From NCBI GenBank assembly GCA_029940475.1, contig JAPYUT010000034.1:1-42875 (forward strand): a stretch of 42,875 nucleotides of DNA, written 5' to 3'. This document shows, piece by piece, positions 26,890 through 35,598 of this stretch. The number at the start of each line of letters is the position of its first letter. The first letter of the stretch is position 1. The notes beneath the pieces are model-generated. The model was not told the DNA's origin, ran no database searches, and worked only from the letters and a program-made list of their open reading frames with translations. A program made the translations under genes and the position numbers. Source of the DNA: Verrucomicrobiales bacterium (lineage in GTDB: Bacteria > Verrucomicrobiota > Verrucomicrobiia > Verrucomicrobiales > DEV007).

Positions 26890-28740
26890 TCAAGCCTTAC
26901 TTATTGCAATGTTCTTTAGGCTCTTTTTAAGGTCAAGTAATTCTTTCCTTTGAGACTCAACTTTGCTAGTAAAATCAAGAATTTGACTTTTGCTCAAATT
27001 GGGTTGTGTCGCCATCGTTTTAGTTGTGTCCCGTGTATCTTCAAGCGCTTTGATGCGCAACCTAAGGAGTGCTCGTTGAGCATCTTCAAGGTGAAGATTG
27101 GCGAAACGTTCTATCAGCACGTCTCTGATTGCATTTTCTTTTTCTGGCGGAAATTTTGTCAGGTATGCATTGATGATGTTGAGTTTCGTGGATTCAGGCG
27201 GGCTCTGCCAAACTTCAGTCAGGAGATCGGCGCATGGCATGATCTGGATTTGTGCCAGTGCATCCCGTCGAGTTTCCTCCATCCAGCACCTGGTATTTTC
27301 ATCGGTAAGGGCAAGTCGCAGGAGGATACGGACATCGACATCTTCCACAGTTAAGTGTTGAAAGTTCGTGACCTGTTCCCCGGGAGTGAATGTTGATAGC
27401 CGTTGCTTTTCCTTGACGGAGTTGGCGACCCGGTTACGAAAATCGTTGGCTGCGATCCCCAACCGGGTGGCAACCTCGTTGATCATGGCTTCGCGTGCCA
27501 CTGGATCTGCAATAATTGAAATGGACGGTGCGAGTTCATTTGCAAAGGTGACACGATCCCGGGGGTCATTAATGTTAAGTGATTCATTCAGGTGGTCGAT
27601 TTGAAAATGATAAAAAGGACGCGCGTTGTCGATGAGTTGCCGAAATGCGCTGACGCCTTGTGTGCTGATAAGTGAATCGGGGTCTTCCCCGGGGGGGAGT
27701 TCGACAGCGCGCACGAAGACTCCAGTGGATGAGAGTGATCTGTAGGCTCGAATTGAGGCTTTGTATCCGGCGTCATCAGAGTCAAAACAGAGCAATGCCT
27801 CGGCGCGTTCTCCGGCAAAGCGCCGTAGTGTTCGCGAGTGATGATCGGTGAAGGCGGTTCCGAGTGGCGCAACGACATTCTCAATGCCGCTTTCAAAGCA
27901 ACTGATCATGTCAAGCTGTCCTTCACAAATGATCACTGATTGAGACTTGGATATGGCCCGCTTGCTTTTGTCCAGACCGAAGAAGATCTTGCTCTTGCTG
28001 AAGAGTTCGGTCTCAGGTGAGTTGACGTATTTGGCGGTTTTGGCATTGGGATCAAGAATCCTGCCGCTAAATGCCACGGTTTCGCCGAAATCGTTATTGA
28101 GAGGAAACATTACGCGATCCCGGAACCGTGAATAGAGGCCGCGTGAGGGGTTAGTTTCCTCACGCAGTGACATCAGTCCGCTAGCGGCCATTAATTTGCC
28201 CCGGTAGTTATTTTCTCTTGCCCACTGCGCAAACACATCGCCGTTGGCGGGAGCAAAGCCAATGTTCCACCGGTTGGCGACATCTCCATTCAGTCCTCTT
28301 CCCTTGAGATAGTTGCGGGCATTTCGAGCGTCGGGTTCCTTGCCCTTCATCAGGTAATCGTGAAACCAGTCAGCGGCCTTACTGTGAAGTTCCAGAAGCT
28401 GTGCGCGCTGTTTTGCAGCGGCACGCGCAAGCGGATCGTCTTCGCTTTGCGTAATAGTAATTGATACACGTTCAGCCAGACGCCTTATGGCAGAAGGGTA
28501 ATCGAGATTCTCGTATTCCATAACGAACCCGATTGCGCTTCCCTTTGCGTTGCAGCCAAAGCAATAATAGGATTGCCGTGACGGACTAACCTTGAAGGAT
28601 GGTGATTTTTCAGAATGGAACGGGCAGACAGCCCAGAAATCCTGACCTTTGCGTTGCAGGGGAAAGTATCCCTCTATCAGCTCTACGATGTCAGTGGCGC
28701 CCAGTACTTCCTGGATGGTATTCTCTGGGATCAACGCCAT
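26890..28740 (-). CDS. dnaG: DNA primase
   Basis: 616 residues. The zinc-binding domain carries the CHC2 ligands C39, H42, C60 and C63 ([19 protein letters not shown]). The Toprim domain has [13 protein letters not shown] and CFDSDDAG; the N-terminal half of the RNA polymerase core is typical ([18 protein letters not shown]). The C-terminal helicase-binding part is divergent and ends in a coiled segment ([18 protein letters not shown]). It synthesises primers for replication with DnaB, whose gene lies 3 kb away. rpoD follows on the same strand. An 85-bp region with the palindrome GTAATATTAC (28756-28765) separates it from the divergent NfeD-like gene and probably holds both promoters. Confidence 0.97.
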   Translation of the reverse strand: MALIPENTIQEVLGATDIVELIEGYFPLQRKGQDFWAVCPFHSEKSPSFKVSPSRQSYYCFGCNAKGSAIGFVMEYENLDYPSAIRRLAERVSITITQSEDDPLARAAAKQRAQLLELHSKAADWFHDYLMKGKEPDARNARNYLKGRGLNGDVANRWNIGFAPANGDVFAQWARENNYRGKLMAASGLMSLREETNPSRGLYSRFRDRVMFPLNNDFGETVAFSGRILDPNAKTAKYVNSPETELFSKSKIFFGLDKSKRAISKSQSVIICEGQLDMISCFESGIENVVAPLGTAFTDHHSRTLRRFAGERAEALLCFDSDDAGYKASIRAYRSLSSTGVFVRAVELPPGEDPDSLISTQGVSAFRQLIDNARPFYHFQIDHLNESLNINDPRDRVTFANELAPSISIIADPVAREAMINEVATRLGIAANDFRNRVANSVKEKQRLSTFTPGEQVTNFQHLTVEDVDVRILLRLALTDENTRCWMEETRRDALAQIQIMPCADLLTEVWQSPPESTKLNIINAYLTKFPPEKENAIRDVLIERFANLHLEDAQRALLRLRIKALEDTRDTTKTMATQPNLSKSQILDFTSKVESQRKELLDLKKSLKNIAISKA

Positions 28741-28825
28741 TTTATTGTTCGCTGGGTAATATTACTGCCTTTGCCTATTGGCTTGTCTCCTGCTAGGTTA
28801 AATAAGAAAGGCTTGAAGTAATCTA

Positions 28826-31135
28826 ATGCAATATTCTTTGTCTGTGTTCCAGAGTATTTCAAATGTTGTCATCGGGATTGGGGTTCGTCTTAAAGGGCTT
28901 CGATGGTCATGCCTGGTTTTGTTGGCTGGAGCTGTGGCAGGCGCCAGTGAGCAGGATGTCCCTGAAGATAAAGGCGCCTGGAAGAATCGGCCAGTGGTAC
29001 TGGAAGTCGGTCGATATGCCTTCGTTACCAGCCAGCAGGGCGAGTATTTGCGCAATTCCCTGATGCAGGCATCAGCCTCCGGAGCTTCAGCAGTTGTGCT
29101 AAGGATCAACTGCACCGGTGGATTGGCATGTGAACTGCGACGGGTTGTGGAGATTATCGTGAAGCTTAAGATGCCGGTTGTCTCATGGGTTGATGATGAG
29201 GCAACGGGAGCTGGTGCGATTGCTGCTTTGGCAGCCGATAAGGTCTATTTCTCGAAAAACGCCAGGCTTGGGGGCGAAGTTGAGGCCATCGACTGGCGCG
29301 GTCCTGCAGAGCATTTGCCGGGACGGCTTACTGATTTGCGTTATTATGACCTGGCGGATGAGTTGGCTCAACTGCTGGCGCCCATGGGTCGAGCGGAGCA
29401 GGTGGTTAAGGGGTTTTGTGAACCGAATGAAGAGGTGATTGTGGCCGGCATTAAATACTCAAGTTCCGGTGACGTATTAAGTTTGGATGCCGCATCAGCC
29501 CGGAAGGTTGGGATAACAGGGGGGGTGGTTGAAGACCTCGGGACTTTATTGGCCGAACTTGGCATAAGCGGAGAGCCGGTTTTAGTCTCGGCTCCCGAGA
29601 CTAAAATTCTGCGCGCGCGCGAGGTGGGGACAAGTGATGGGGGTGAGGCTCTGGAGGAGGGGGAGATTACGGATATCTCCCATGCGAATGATGTCGTAGA
29701 AAAACGTGCGTTCGGCCAGACACGACTGGAAAGTTACGCGGGGAAAATTGTCGTTATCCCTGTTGAGATGGAGTCGTTGATGCGGAAAACCAAATTTGAG
29801 TTTTTACAGAGAGTCATCAAGAAAGCTGATGACGACCGGGCAAAGGCTATCATTTTTGACCTGAACACGCCGGGAGGTATCGCTTGGTATACTGAGGAGA
29901 TTATGCTCTCTGATTTACAGCAAATTTCCATACCCACCTATTCCTTTGTGAATCCAAAGGCAATGTCGGCGGGAGCACTTATAGCGATAGCTACAGATCG
30001 TATTTACATGCATCCTCCAAGCACGATTGGGGCGGCAGCGCCGGTTATGGGGACAGGCCAGGATATTCCGGAGACGATGCTGAAGAAGGTCATGGGAGAT
30101 ATCCTGGCGACGGTCGATGACGTTGCCAGGAGGAAGGGGCATAATCCAAAGATAGCGAAGGCTTTTATTGATACAAAGATAGAGGTTGCTTTTCAACTGC
30201 CCGTAATCAGCCCCGAGGGGGCGCTGGATAGAAGGGATGCCTTTGATCCTGACACTGAGAACGATTTACTGGTGCTGAATTCATCGCAGGCAGTGGAGAT
30301 TATCGACGGCAAACATTTGTTTGCAGCAGGCACGGCCAATTCGATAGAGGACCTGATCGCCCAAGAGGGGATTGAAGGCGATGTTGTCACGGCGAAGCCC
30401 CTGGGGTTTGAAATGGTTGCGGACTGGATCGTCAAGCTGGCACCCTGGTTACTGCTCCTTGGAATTGCCGGAGCCTACATGGAACTGAAGGCACCAGGAT
30501 TCGGGGTTCCGGGATTCACTGCCCTGATCTGCTTCGGATTGTTCTTCTTCGGTCACAGTGTGGCCGGGTACATTGCGGGGTTTGAATCGATTGGGTTTTT
30601 TCTGTTGGGTATCGTGCTGGTTATTGTTGAGTTCTTCGTTTTTCCAGGCTTGCTTATTTTTGGCATTAGCGGATTTGTACTGATTTTCGGATCCCTTGTC
30701 TTTGCAATGGTTGATCCGCTTAAGCTTAACTGGGAGGGTGGCTTTTCCTTTACTTCCATTGGCTCGATACTCAGCGGCCCATTGATTAACCTTACGATTG
30801 CCGTGATCGGCGCGGGCTTGCTGATTATACTGTTGCTGCGCTACCTGTCTTCGCTGCCGTTGTTTCGCGGGCTGGTGCTTGATTCCGATGTGGGAAAGGG
30901 CACGGCAGTTGATCCCCTTAGTGTAACTGGAATAAGTGATTCAACCGGGCTTGAAGCCGGTGACATTATCGGGCTGAGTGGCATTACCGAGACTGATTTA
31001 CGTCCTTCCGGAATGGCGAGGATCGGAGACCAAAGATTTGATGTGATTTCCACCGGAGAATTCATTGAATCCGGAGCCAGAATCAGGATTGTCGAGCATG
31101 AAGGATCGCGCATTGTCGTGGATAGAGTCCATTGA
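28826..31135 (+). CDS. NfeD-family membrane serine protease with tandem ClpP-class domains (first one degenerate)
   Basis: 769 residues. A signal/anchor segment (about 22-40) is followed by two ClpP/crotonase-like domains. The second (about 305-490) has a serine S381 in NPKAMSAGALIA and lysines K420/K421 at the spacing expected for the Ser-Lys dyad of NfeD-type (1510-N) proteases. The first (about 55-240) has the same fold signatures (INCTGG, AALAADKVYF, LGG) but glycine G128 at the serine position and no lysine at the matching distance, so it should be inactive. Then come four or five membrane helices (about 535-680) and a C-terminal NfeD OB-fold (from GLVLDSDVGKG). The family cleaves stomatin-like membrane proteins; no stomatin gene is adjacent. 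A run of seven G lies at 29519-29525. Confidence 0.88.
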   Translation: MQYSLSVFQSISNVVIGIGVRLKGLRWSCLVLLAGAVAGASEQDVPEDKGAWKNRPVVLEVGRYAFVTSQQGEYLRNSLMQASASGASAVVLRINCTGGLACELRRVVEIIVKLKMPVVSWVDDEATGAGAIAALAADKVYFSKNARLGGEVEAIDWRGPAEHLPGRLTDLRYYDLADELAQLLAPMGRAEQVVKGFCEPNEEVIVAGIKYSSSGDVLSLDAASARKVGITGGVVEDLGTLLAELGISGEPVLVSAPETKILRAREVGTSDGGEALEEGEITDISHANDVVEKRAFGQTRLESYAGKIVVIPVEMESLMRKTKFEFLQRVIKKADDDRAKAIIFDLNTPGGIAWYTEEIMLSDLQQISIPTYSFVNPKAMSAGALIAIATDRIYMHPPSTIGAAAPVMGTGQDIPETMLKKVMGDILATVDDVARRKGHNPKIAKAFIDTKIEVAFQLPVISPEGALDRRDAFDPDTENDLLVLNSSQAVEIIDGKHLFAAGTANSIEDLIAQEGIEGDVVTAKPLGFEMVADWIVKLAPWLLLLGIAGAYMELKAPGFGVPGFTALICFGLFFFGHSVAGYIAGFESIGFFLLGIVLVIVEFFVFPGLLIFGISGFVLIFGSLVFAMVDPLKLNWEGGFSFTSIGSILSGPLINLTIAVIGAGLLIILLLRYLSSLPLFRGLVLDSDVGKGTAVDPLSVTGISDSTGLEAGDIIGLSGITETDLRPSGMARIGDQRFDVISTGEFIESGARIRIVEHEGSRIVVDRVH

Positions 31136-31173
31136 CTTTTCAGGAGCTGCGTTTTTTCTTACTGTTAATAACT

Positions 31174-31182
31174 TGTGTATAA
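31174..31182 (-). promoter_or_regulatory. DnaA box (TTATACACA)
   Basis: Exact match to TTATNCACA on the minus strand. It sits in the middle of the inverted repeat ACTGTTAA (31161-31168) / TTAACAGT (31186-31193) and overlaps the TATAAT at 31178-31183. Confidence 0.55.
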
Positions 31183-31557
31183 TGTTTAACAGTTAAGTAT
31201 TTTGAGCTCGCCGCACCAGAGATGATCCTAGCTTGCGGTGTGTTACATTTTGGTGTTCAACGTTTCGCGCATTTCAGAATTGAGGCCACTGTGATTATTC
31301 TGCATTCAGTGGAAGCTACACGGATATGCTGCACTGAAGATTTTTTAATAAACGACAGTTTCATTTACGCACAAAAAAACCATAAATCCCTTATTGTAAT
31401 ATAGTTATAAATACGACTTGGTCTTTTTAGTGTTTTGTAACGATCCATAGAAGTTCTCAAAATTGTGCGGGATTCGAGATTATCGGATACTGTTTAACTT
31501 GCGTTGAACACCCCTCGATGCGGTATGCTGGACTTGTCCACTACAGTTAAGCTTGGC

Positions 31558-31566
31558 TGTGAATAA
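31558..31566 (-). promoter_or_regulatory. DnaA box (TTATTCACA)
   Basis: Second exact match to TTATNCACA in the same gap and orientation, 7 bp after the ACAGTTAA copy at 31543-31550. Confidence 0.55.
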
Positions 31567-31660
31567 TTTGCAAAAACTGCTGCGATTATTACCCCGTGGC
31601 AATGCTCAAGTATCAGTGTGAGCAACTTACAACGGCTGATCAAGCGGCCCTTGTCTCAAC

Positions 31661-33220
31661 TCAATGATCTGGATCATTGGCGTGATCCCTAAACCTTACC
31701 TGGTCGCTTAGGAAGGTGAGGGGGATGTCCCCAATGGGGCCGCTGCGTTGCTTGGCGATAATGAAAGTAGCCTCTCCCTTGTGATCATCGGTATCATCGT
31801 CCTCATCGGCATATCGTTCCGGTCGCATAAGCAGGCCGACAACGTCCGCATCCTGTTCAAGTGAACCTGATTCCCTCAGGTCACTGAGTCGCGGTCTGCC
31901 GCCTTTTCGGTCTTCAGGATTGCGGTTAACTTGTGCAAGCACGATGACCGGCAGTTTCAGTTCCTTTGCCAGCGCCTTCAAGCCTGCTGAAATTTCTGAA
32001 ATCTCAAGTTGGCGATTATCCTGTGCCCTGCGGGTGGTGGAGCGCATCAACTGCAGGTAGTCGATAATAACCAGCTTAATGTGCTCTTTCTGGTGCAGGC
32101 GGCGTGCTTTTGCCCGCATTTCCATGATGCTGATACTCGGCGTTTCATCAATGAACATCTTTGATTTGGAAAGTTCGTCGGCGGCCTTCATGAGCTTGGG
32201 AAAATCTTGCGCTTTTAGCAAGCCGGCCCGGATCTCCTGACCGTTTACCCCTGCTCGGCTGCAGAGTAGCCGTTGAACGAGGTCCTGCGTGGTCATTTCG
32301 AGGCTGAAGATGGCGACCGGCAAGTCTTCGTTAACTGCCACGTGTTCAGCAATGTTCATGGCGAGGGATGTTTTTCCCATGCTCGGGCGGGCCGCGATAA
32401 TGATCATCTGCCCGGGCATCATGCCGTTGAGTTGCTTATCAATGTCCTTAAAGCCGGTGGGAATTCCCTGAATCTTGCCTTTATTCTCATAGATGTCCTC
32501 TATGGTCTCAATGGCGGACATGACATGGGAGTGCATGGTGCCTTGCGCTTCGTCTGCCTCCCTGTCGTTGCCGATTTCCAGGATGTCCTGTTCTACCTGG
32601 CTGAGGATTTCCTCGGGCTCCATCTCATGGGTGTATGCAGCCTTTATGGAATTGGTGCAGGTGGAAATAATCCGCCGCAGCAGCCTTTTCTCGAGGACCA
32701 GGTCAACGTAGAAATCGAAATGGCTGGCATCCGGGATGAAGTCCATGATCTCGAGGACGGCTGCGGGTCCCCCGACTTTTTCCATGAGATTTCCGCGCAT
32801 CAGGGCCTCTTGGAGCGTGATGGCATCGATTGGCTGTCCTGCGTCGTAAAGCTTGAGAATTAATTCAAACAGTGTGGCATGAGCGGGCACGTAAAAGGCT
32901 TCCGGGGTAAGTTTCTCGATGGCATCACCGATATTCTCACGGGGAGATTGAAGCATGGCACTGAGGACACCCTTCTCAGCGTCTGTGTTATTGGGAAGTG
33001 CGCGTGAAATTTCCTGTGCGTTTGGAGCGCTTTCAGTCACAGGGTTATGTGGTCTTTGCTGATCCAGTGATGAGTCCTGTGTCATTGGGCGTTGATTACC
33101 CAGGGCGTGGCCTTGTAACTCTGGGGAATCCTCAGCGGAAAGTGCCACGAGAGGTTCTTCAACTGACCTTGGAGGATCCTGATGCGGTAAGGGAACGGGA
33201 TCAGGTGAGTCTTCAGGCAT
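31661..33220 (-). CDS. dnaB: Replicative DNA helicase DnaB
   Basis: 519 residues. After a disordered Pro/Gln/Ser-rich head (about 1-72), the conserved start ALPNNTDAEKGVLSAML begins the N-terminal collar domain. The RecA-like motor has the P-loop ARPSMGKT (277-284), LVIIDYLQLM (Walker B), VIVLAQVNRNPEDR and RESGSLEQDADVV. It is the hexameric 5'-3' helicase that loads at origins and pairs with DnaG. The head is longer than in most DnaB proteins; an internal ATG (M46) would shorten it and is possible. It follows rplI by 174 bp, with a terminator-like hairpin between. The start lacks a Shine-Dalgarno. Confidence 0.97.
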   Translation of the reverse strand: MPEDSPDPVPLPHQDPPRSVEEPLVALSAEDSPELQGHALGNQRPMTQDSSLDQQRPHNPVTESAPNAQEISRALPNNTDAEKGVLSAMLQSPRENIGDAIEKLTPEAFYVPAHATLFELILKLYDAGQPIDAITLQEALMRGNLMEKVGGPAAVLEIMDFIPDASHFDFYVDLVLEKRLLRRIISTCTNSIKAAYTHEMEPEEILSQVEQDILEIGNDREADEAQGTMHSHVMSAIETIEDIYENKGKIQGIPTGFKDIDKQLNGMMPGQMIIIAARPSMGKTSLAMNIAEHVAVNEDLPVAIFSLEMTTQDLVQRLLCSRAGVNGQEIRAGLLKAQDFPKLMKAADELSKSKMFIDETPSISIMEMRAKARRLHQKEHIKLVIIDYLQLMRSTTRRAQDNRQLEISEISAGLKALAKELKLPVIVLAQVNRNPEDRKGGRPRLSDLRESGSLEQDADVVGLLMRPERYADEDDDTDDHKGEATFIIAKQRSGPIGDIPLTFLSDQVRFRDHANDPDH

Positions 33221-33270
33221 ACAAAATGATTAATTTCATTCAGTATGGAGAGCTAGGGATTCGTTTAAAG

Positions 33271-33302
33271 AAAAAACAAACTTCAGATGAGAAATTCATC
33301 TG
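33271..33302 (-). terminator. Terminator or attenuator between rplI and dnaB
   Basis: On the minus strand the perfect stem CAGATGA / TCATCTG (7 bp, 5-nt loop; plus-strand 33284-33302) is followed three bases later by TTTG and six T. It lies after rplI and 50 bp before the dnaB start, so it may partly uncouple dnaB from rplI transcription. Confidence 0.55.
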
Positions 33303-33394
33303 TTTTCAACGAAAGCAATTGCAGTGGAGAAGCTACACTGTATTCGGTCGCCTAACCTTGGAGCTTCCCTGATTATTGGGCGTCTGGAGTTGGT

Positions 33395-33892
33395 CTACTC
33401 CGACTGCGCAGCATCATCCTCGTGGGATGTGTCCTTGGCCGAGATTTTCAGCTTGAGAATGGCGGTGACTTCAGCATGCAGCTTAATAGGCACATCGAAG
33501 TCGCCGGTTTGCTTGATCGGTTTTTTGAGTTCAATCTGGCGACGTTCAATTTCCCGGAATTGACGATCGGTTTCCTGCAGGGATTCGTGGATATCCTTGA
33601 CGGTTACCGAGCCAAAGGCTTTTCCGCCCTGCCCGGTTTTCAGCTGGAACTTAAGGCGCTGCTTGTTCAGTCGACTGGCAAGTTTGGTGGCGCCTTCCAG
33701 TTCATCAGCTTCGCGGACAGCGCGTGTCTTTTGCAGGGATTCGATGTGACGAAGGTTGCCTTGGGTTGCTTCGTAAGCCTTGTTTTTTGGGATCAGGTAA
33801 TTGAGGGCGAAACCGCGCTTAACCTTCACGACATCCGCTTCAGCGCCTAAATTCTCCACTTTCTCTTTAAGAATGACGTTAATCTGGGACAT
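33395..33892 (-). CDS. rplI: 50S ribosomal protein L9
   Basis: 165 residues. The N-terminal RNA-binding domain shows VILKEKVENLGAEADVVKVKRGFALNYLIPKNKAYEAT; the connecting helix and the C-terminal domain (GKAFGSVTVKDI, VPIKLHAEVTAILKLKI) follow. The acidic tail (about 15 residues, SHEDDAAQ) is an extension beyond the usual length of about 150. It precedes dnaB, as in many bacteria; the usual rpsF, ssb and rpsR are not adjacent here. The ATG at 33892 has no Shine-Dalgarno. Confidence 0.97.
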   Translation of the reverse strand: MSQINVILKEKVENLGAEADVVKVKRGFALNYLIPKNKAYEATQGNLRHIESLQKTRAVREADELEGATKLASRLNKQRLKFQLKTGQGGKAFGSVTVKDIHESLQETDRQFREIERRQIELKKPIKQTGDFDVPIKLHAEVTAILKLKISAKDTSHEDDAAQSE

Positions 33893-34067
33893 GGAGCTGA
33901 AATTGTTATTAAAGATTTTTGCGGGTCGGAGAGCCGTCCCATATAGCTTAAATACCTCTCGATGTCAAGGATGAGCGCTCTTGTATTAGTGTCAGTATGA
34001 GGGGCGGGAGTTGGGAGGCTGGTAATCCGAAGTAAGTGCACCGGCTGTGCTTCGATGATAATGGTGT

Positions 34068-34072
34068 GGGAG
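34068..34072 (+). promoter_or_regulatory. Ribosome binding site GGGAG for the PQQ-like lipoprotein gene
   Basis: GGGAG lies 8 bp before the ATG at 34081. It is one of the few Shine-Dalgarno sequences in the window and favours 34081 over the upstream in-frame ATG at 34036. Confidence 0.6.
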
Positions 34073-34080
34073 ATAATGAT

Positions 34081-35436
34081 ATGCAGAGTGCATCGAATGG
34101 GACAATGTTCCAACACTTGAATCTCAAGACCGTAGTGCGAGGAGCTTTCATTGCTGCACTTGGGTTGGTTTGCCTGTTGCTGCTCGAGACTTCCTGCTCC
34201 AGGAAACTTAAATCCGGAACGGCGCAAATTGACCGGAAGAGCGGGGATAAGGCCTTGCCTTTGCTAGGTAGAGCTGATGAATGGCTGGGACATCTTGGCA
34301 GCTTGCGCAACGGGCGCTCGGGTGACGTGAACTGGCGGCAGGATTGGCGCGACAAGGAACCGGAGTTACTCTGGCGCACGGAGTTGGGAAGTGGGGCGGC
34401 TGGTGTGGCAATTGCTAATGGACGGGTCCTGGCAATTGGCAATGCCAGCGGCACTGACACCGTTTATTGCCTGCGGGCGGCAGACGGCACCAAGATATGG
34501 TCGTTTTCATACAGTTGTCCTGTTGGCAAGAGGATGTTTGAGGGTGGCCCCGCGGCAACCCCGACGATTGATTCCGGTGCCCGCCGTGTTTATGTCTTGA
34601 GCCATGAGGGGGAGCTTCGCTGCCTTGACATGGCCAACGGGATTGAATTGTGGATGAGGCATTATGTAAGGGATCTCGGGGGGAAGATGCCCCAGTATGG
34701 TTTTGCGGCGGCTCCTTTTTTGGGAGATGGTGTTCTGATTGTACAACCCGGTGGAGAGAGCAACTCTGTTGCTGCTCTTGATCCTGAGACTGGCGAGACA
34801 CGCTGGAGCGCGGGGAGTGATGCATCAAGCTATTCGGCACCGATCGGGTTTGAATATGGCGGCAGGAAAATGGTAGCAGTCTTTAATGCCTATGGCCTTG
34901 CGATGTATTCCCTTGTGGGGGGGGAAGAGCTGGGAAGATTTCGTTGGCAAACGAGGTATAATATTAATGCTGCAACTCCCTGTTATTTTGCAGGGCATGT
35001 TTTTATTGTTTCCGGCTATGGCAAGGGGGGTGGCCTGATTGCCCTTCATGAGGACGGAGCGAAACTGGTTTATGAAACCCGGGATACGGTTTGCCAGTTC
35101 CAGTCGCCGGTGCGTGCGGGGGAGTTTCTATATATGGTAAGCGGCGACAACAGCACCAGGGCACGGCTCTGTTGTGTGCGTTTTGACAACGGTGATGTCA
35201 AATGGAGTGAGCCCTTGGGGGGCAACCGGGGTAATGTCATCCTGGCGGGAGATAAGCTGGTTGCCGTCACCGAGAAGGGAGAGGCGCTGCTTTGTGAGGC
35301 GACTCCCGCCGGGTTTGTTGACAGGGGCAGGTTTCAGGCGCTTGGAGGCCGGTGCTGGGCGCCACCTGCCATCGCTGAAGGAAGGCTGTATGTGCGTAAC
35401 AATGCCGGTCGTCTTGCCTGTATCAACCTGCGATAA
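34081..35436 (+). CDS. Exported PQQ-like beta-propeller protein
   Basis: 451 residues from the ATG at 34081. A hydrophobic segment (about 20-37, FIAALGLVCLLLLETSC) ends at a cysteine that could be lipid-modified, though the lipobox is weak. The rest has the PQQ-like (YVTN/BamB-type) repeat: DTVYCLRAADGTKIWSFSY, GELRCLDMANGIELWMRHY, NSVAALDPETGETRWSAGS, ARLCCVRFDNGDVKWSEPL, GRLACINLR, about seven or eight blades. No PQQ or metal ligands of quinoprotein dehydrogenases are recognisable, so a binding or scaffold role is likelier. A run of eight G lies at 34917-34924 inside a VGG codon stretch. It is divergent from rplI and 162 bp before the next propeller gene. Confidence 0.8.
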   Translation: MQSASNGTMFQHLNLKTVVRGAFIAALGLVCLLLLETSCSRKLKSGTAQIDRKSGDKALPLLGRADEWLGHLGSLRNGRSGDVNWRQDWRDKEPELLWRTELGSGAAGVAIANGRVLAIGNASGTDTVYCLRAADGTKIWSFSYSCPVGKRMFEGGPAATPTIDSGARRVYVLSHEGELRCLDMANGIELWMRHYVRDLGGKMPQYGFAAAPFLGDGVLIVQPGGESNSVAALDPETGETRWSAGSDASSYSAPIGFEYGGRKMVAVFNAYGLAMYSLVGGEELGRFRWQTRYNINAATPCYFAGHVFIVSGYGKGGGLIALHEDGAKLVYETRDTVCQFQSPVRAGEFLYMVSGDNSTRARLCCVRFDNGDVKWSEPLGGNRGNVILAGDKLVAVTEKGEALLCEATPAGFVDRGRFQALGGRCWAPPAIAEGRLYVRNNAGRLACINLR

Positions 35437-35598
35437 TCCGGGATCACTGACTGCTGCGCTGCCAATGTATACACGCGGTAGCAGGCGTCGTGGCCGGGTT
35501 TTGGTTGAGATTGCGGCTGAGATGCGCATTTTATCGGAGAATTTCTTAAAAGAAACCATTGCGTATTGCAGAGCATTAACCGTTAAAGTTGTTATTCT

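Larger units (their letters stand above)
31136..31660. other. 525-bp gene-free AT-rich region with DnaA boxes and repeated ACAGTTAA motif
   Basis: No convincing gene lies here; a 60-codon frame at 31222-31404 has no family character. Two exact TTATNCACA DnaA-box matches (31174-31182 and 31558-31566, both on the minus strand) lie near the two ends, with weaker ones between (TTACGCACA at 31365-31373). ACTGTTAA/ACAGTTAA motifs occur at 31161, 31186-31196 (palindrome TTAAC-A-GTTAA), 31489 (ACTGTTTAAC) and 31543; ACAGTTAAG is an exact repeat at 31189 and 31543. The middle (about 31340-31420) is very AT-rich. TATAAT at 31178 could be a -10 box. The region lies between nfeD (plus) and the dnaB 3' end. 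It could be an origin, a DnaA-regulated site or a transcribed RNA; see findings. Confidence 0.55.

Noticed and set aside
31222..31404. 60-codon plus-strand frame in the gene-free gap
   Set aside because: It has no ribosome binding site or recognisable family, and it spans the AT-rich core; chance frame is likelier.
31441..31500. TTCGA sequence as part of a tRNA
   Set aside because: No matching T-stem, acceptor stem or anticodon arm can be drawn.
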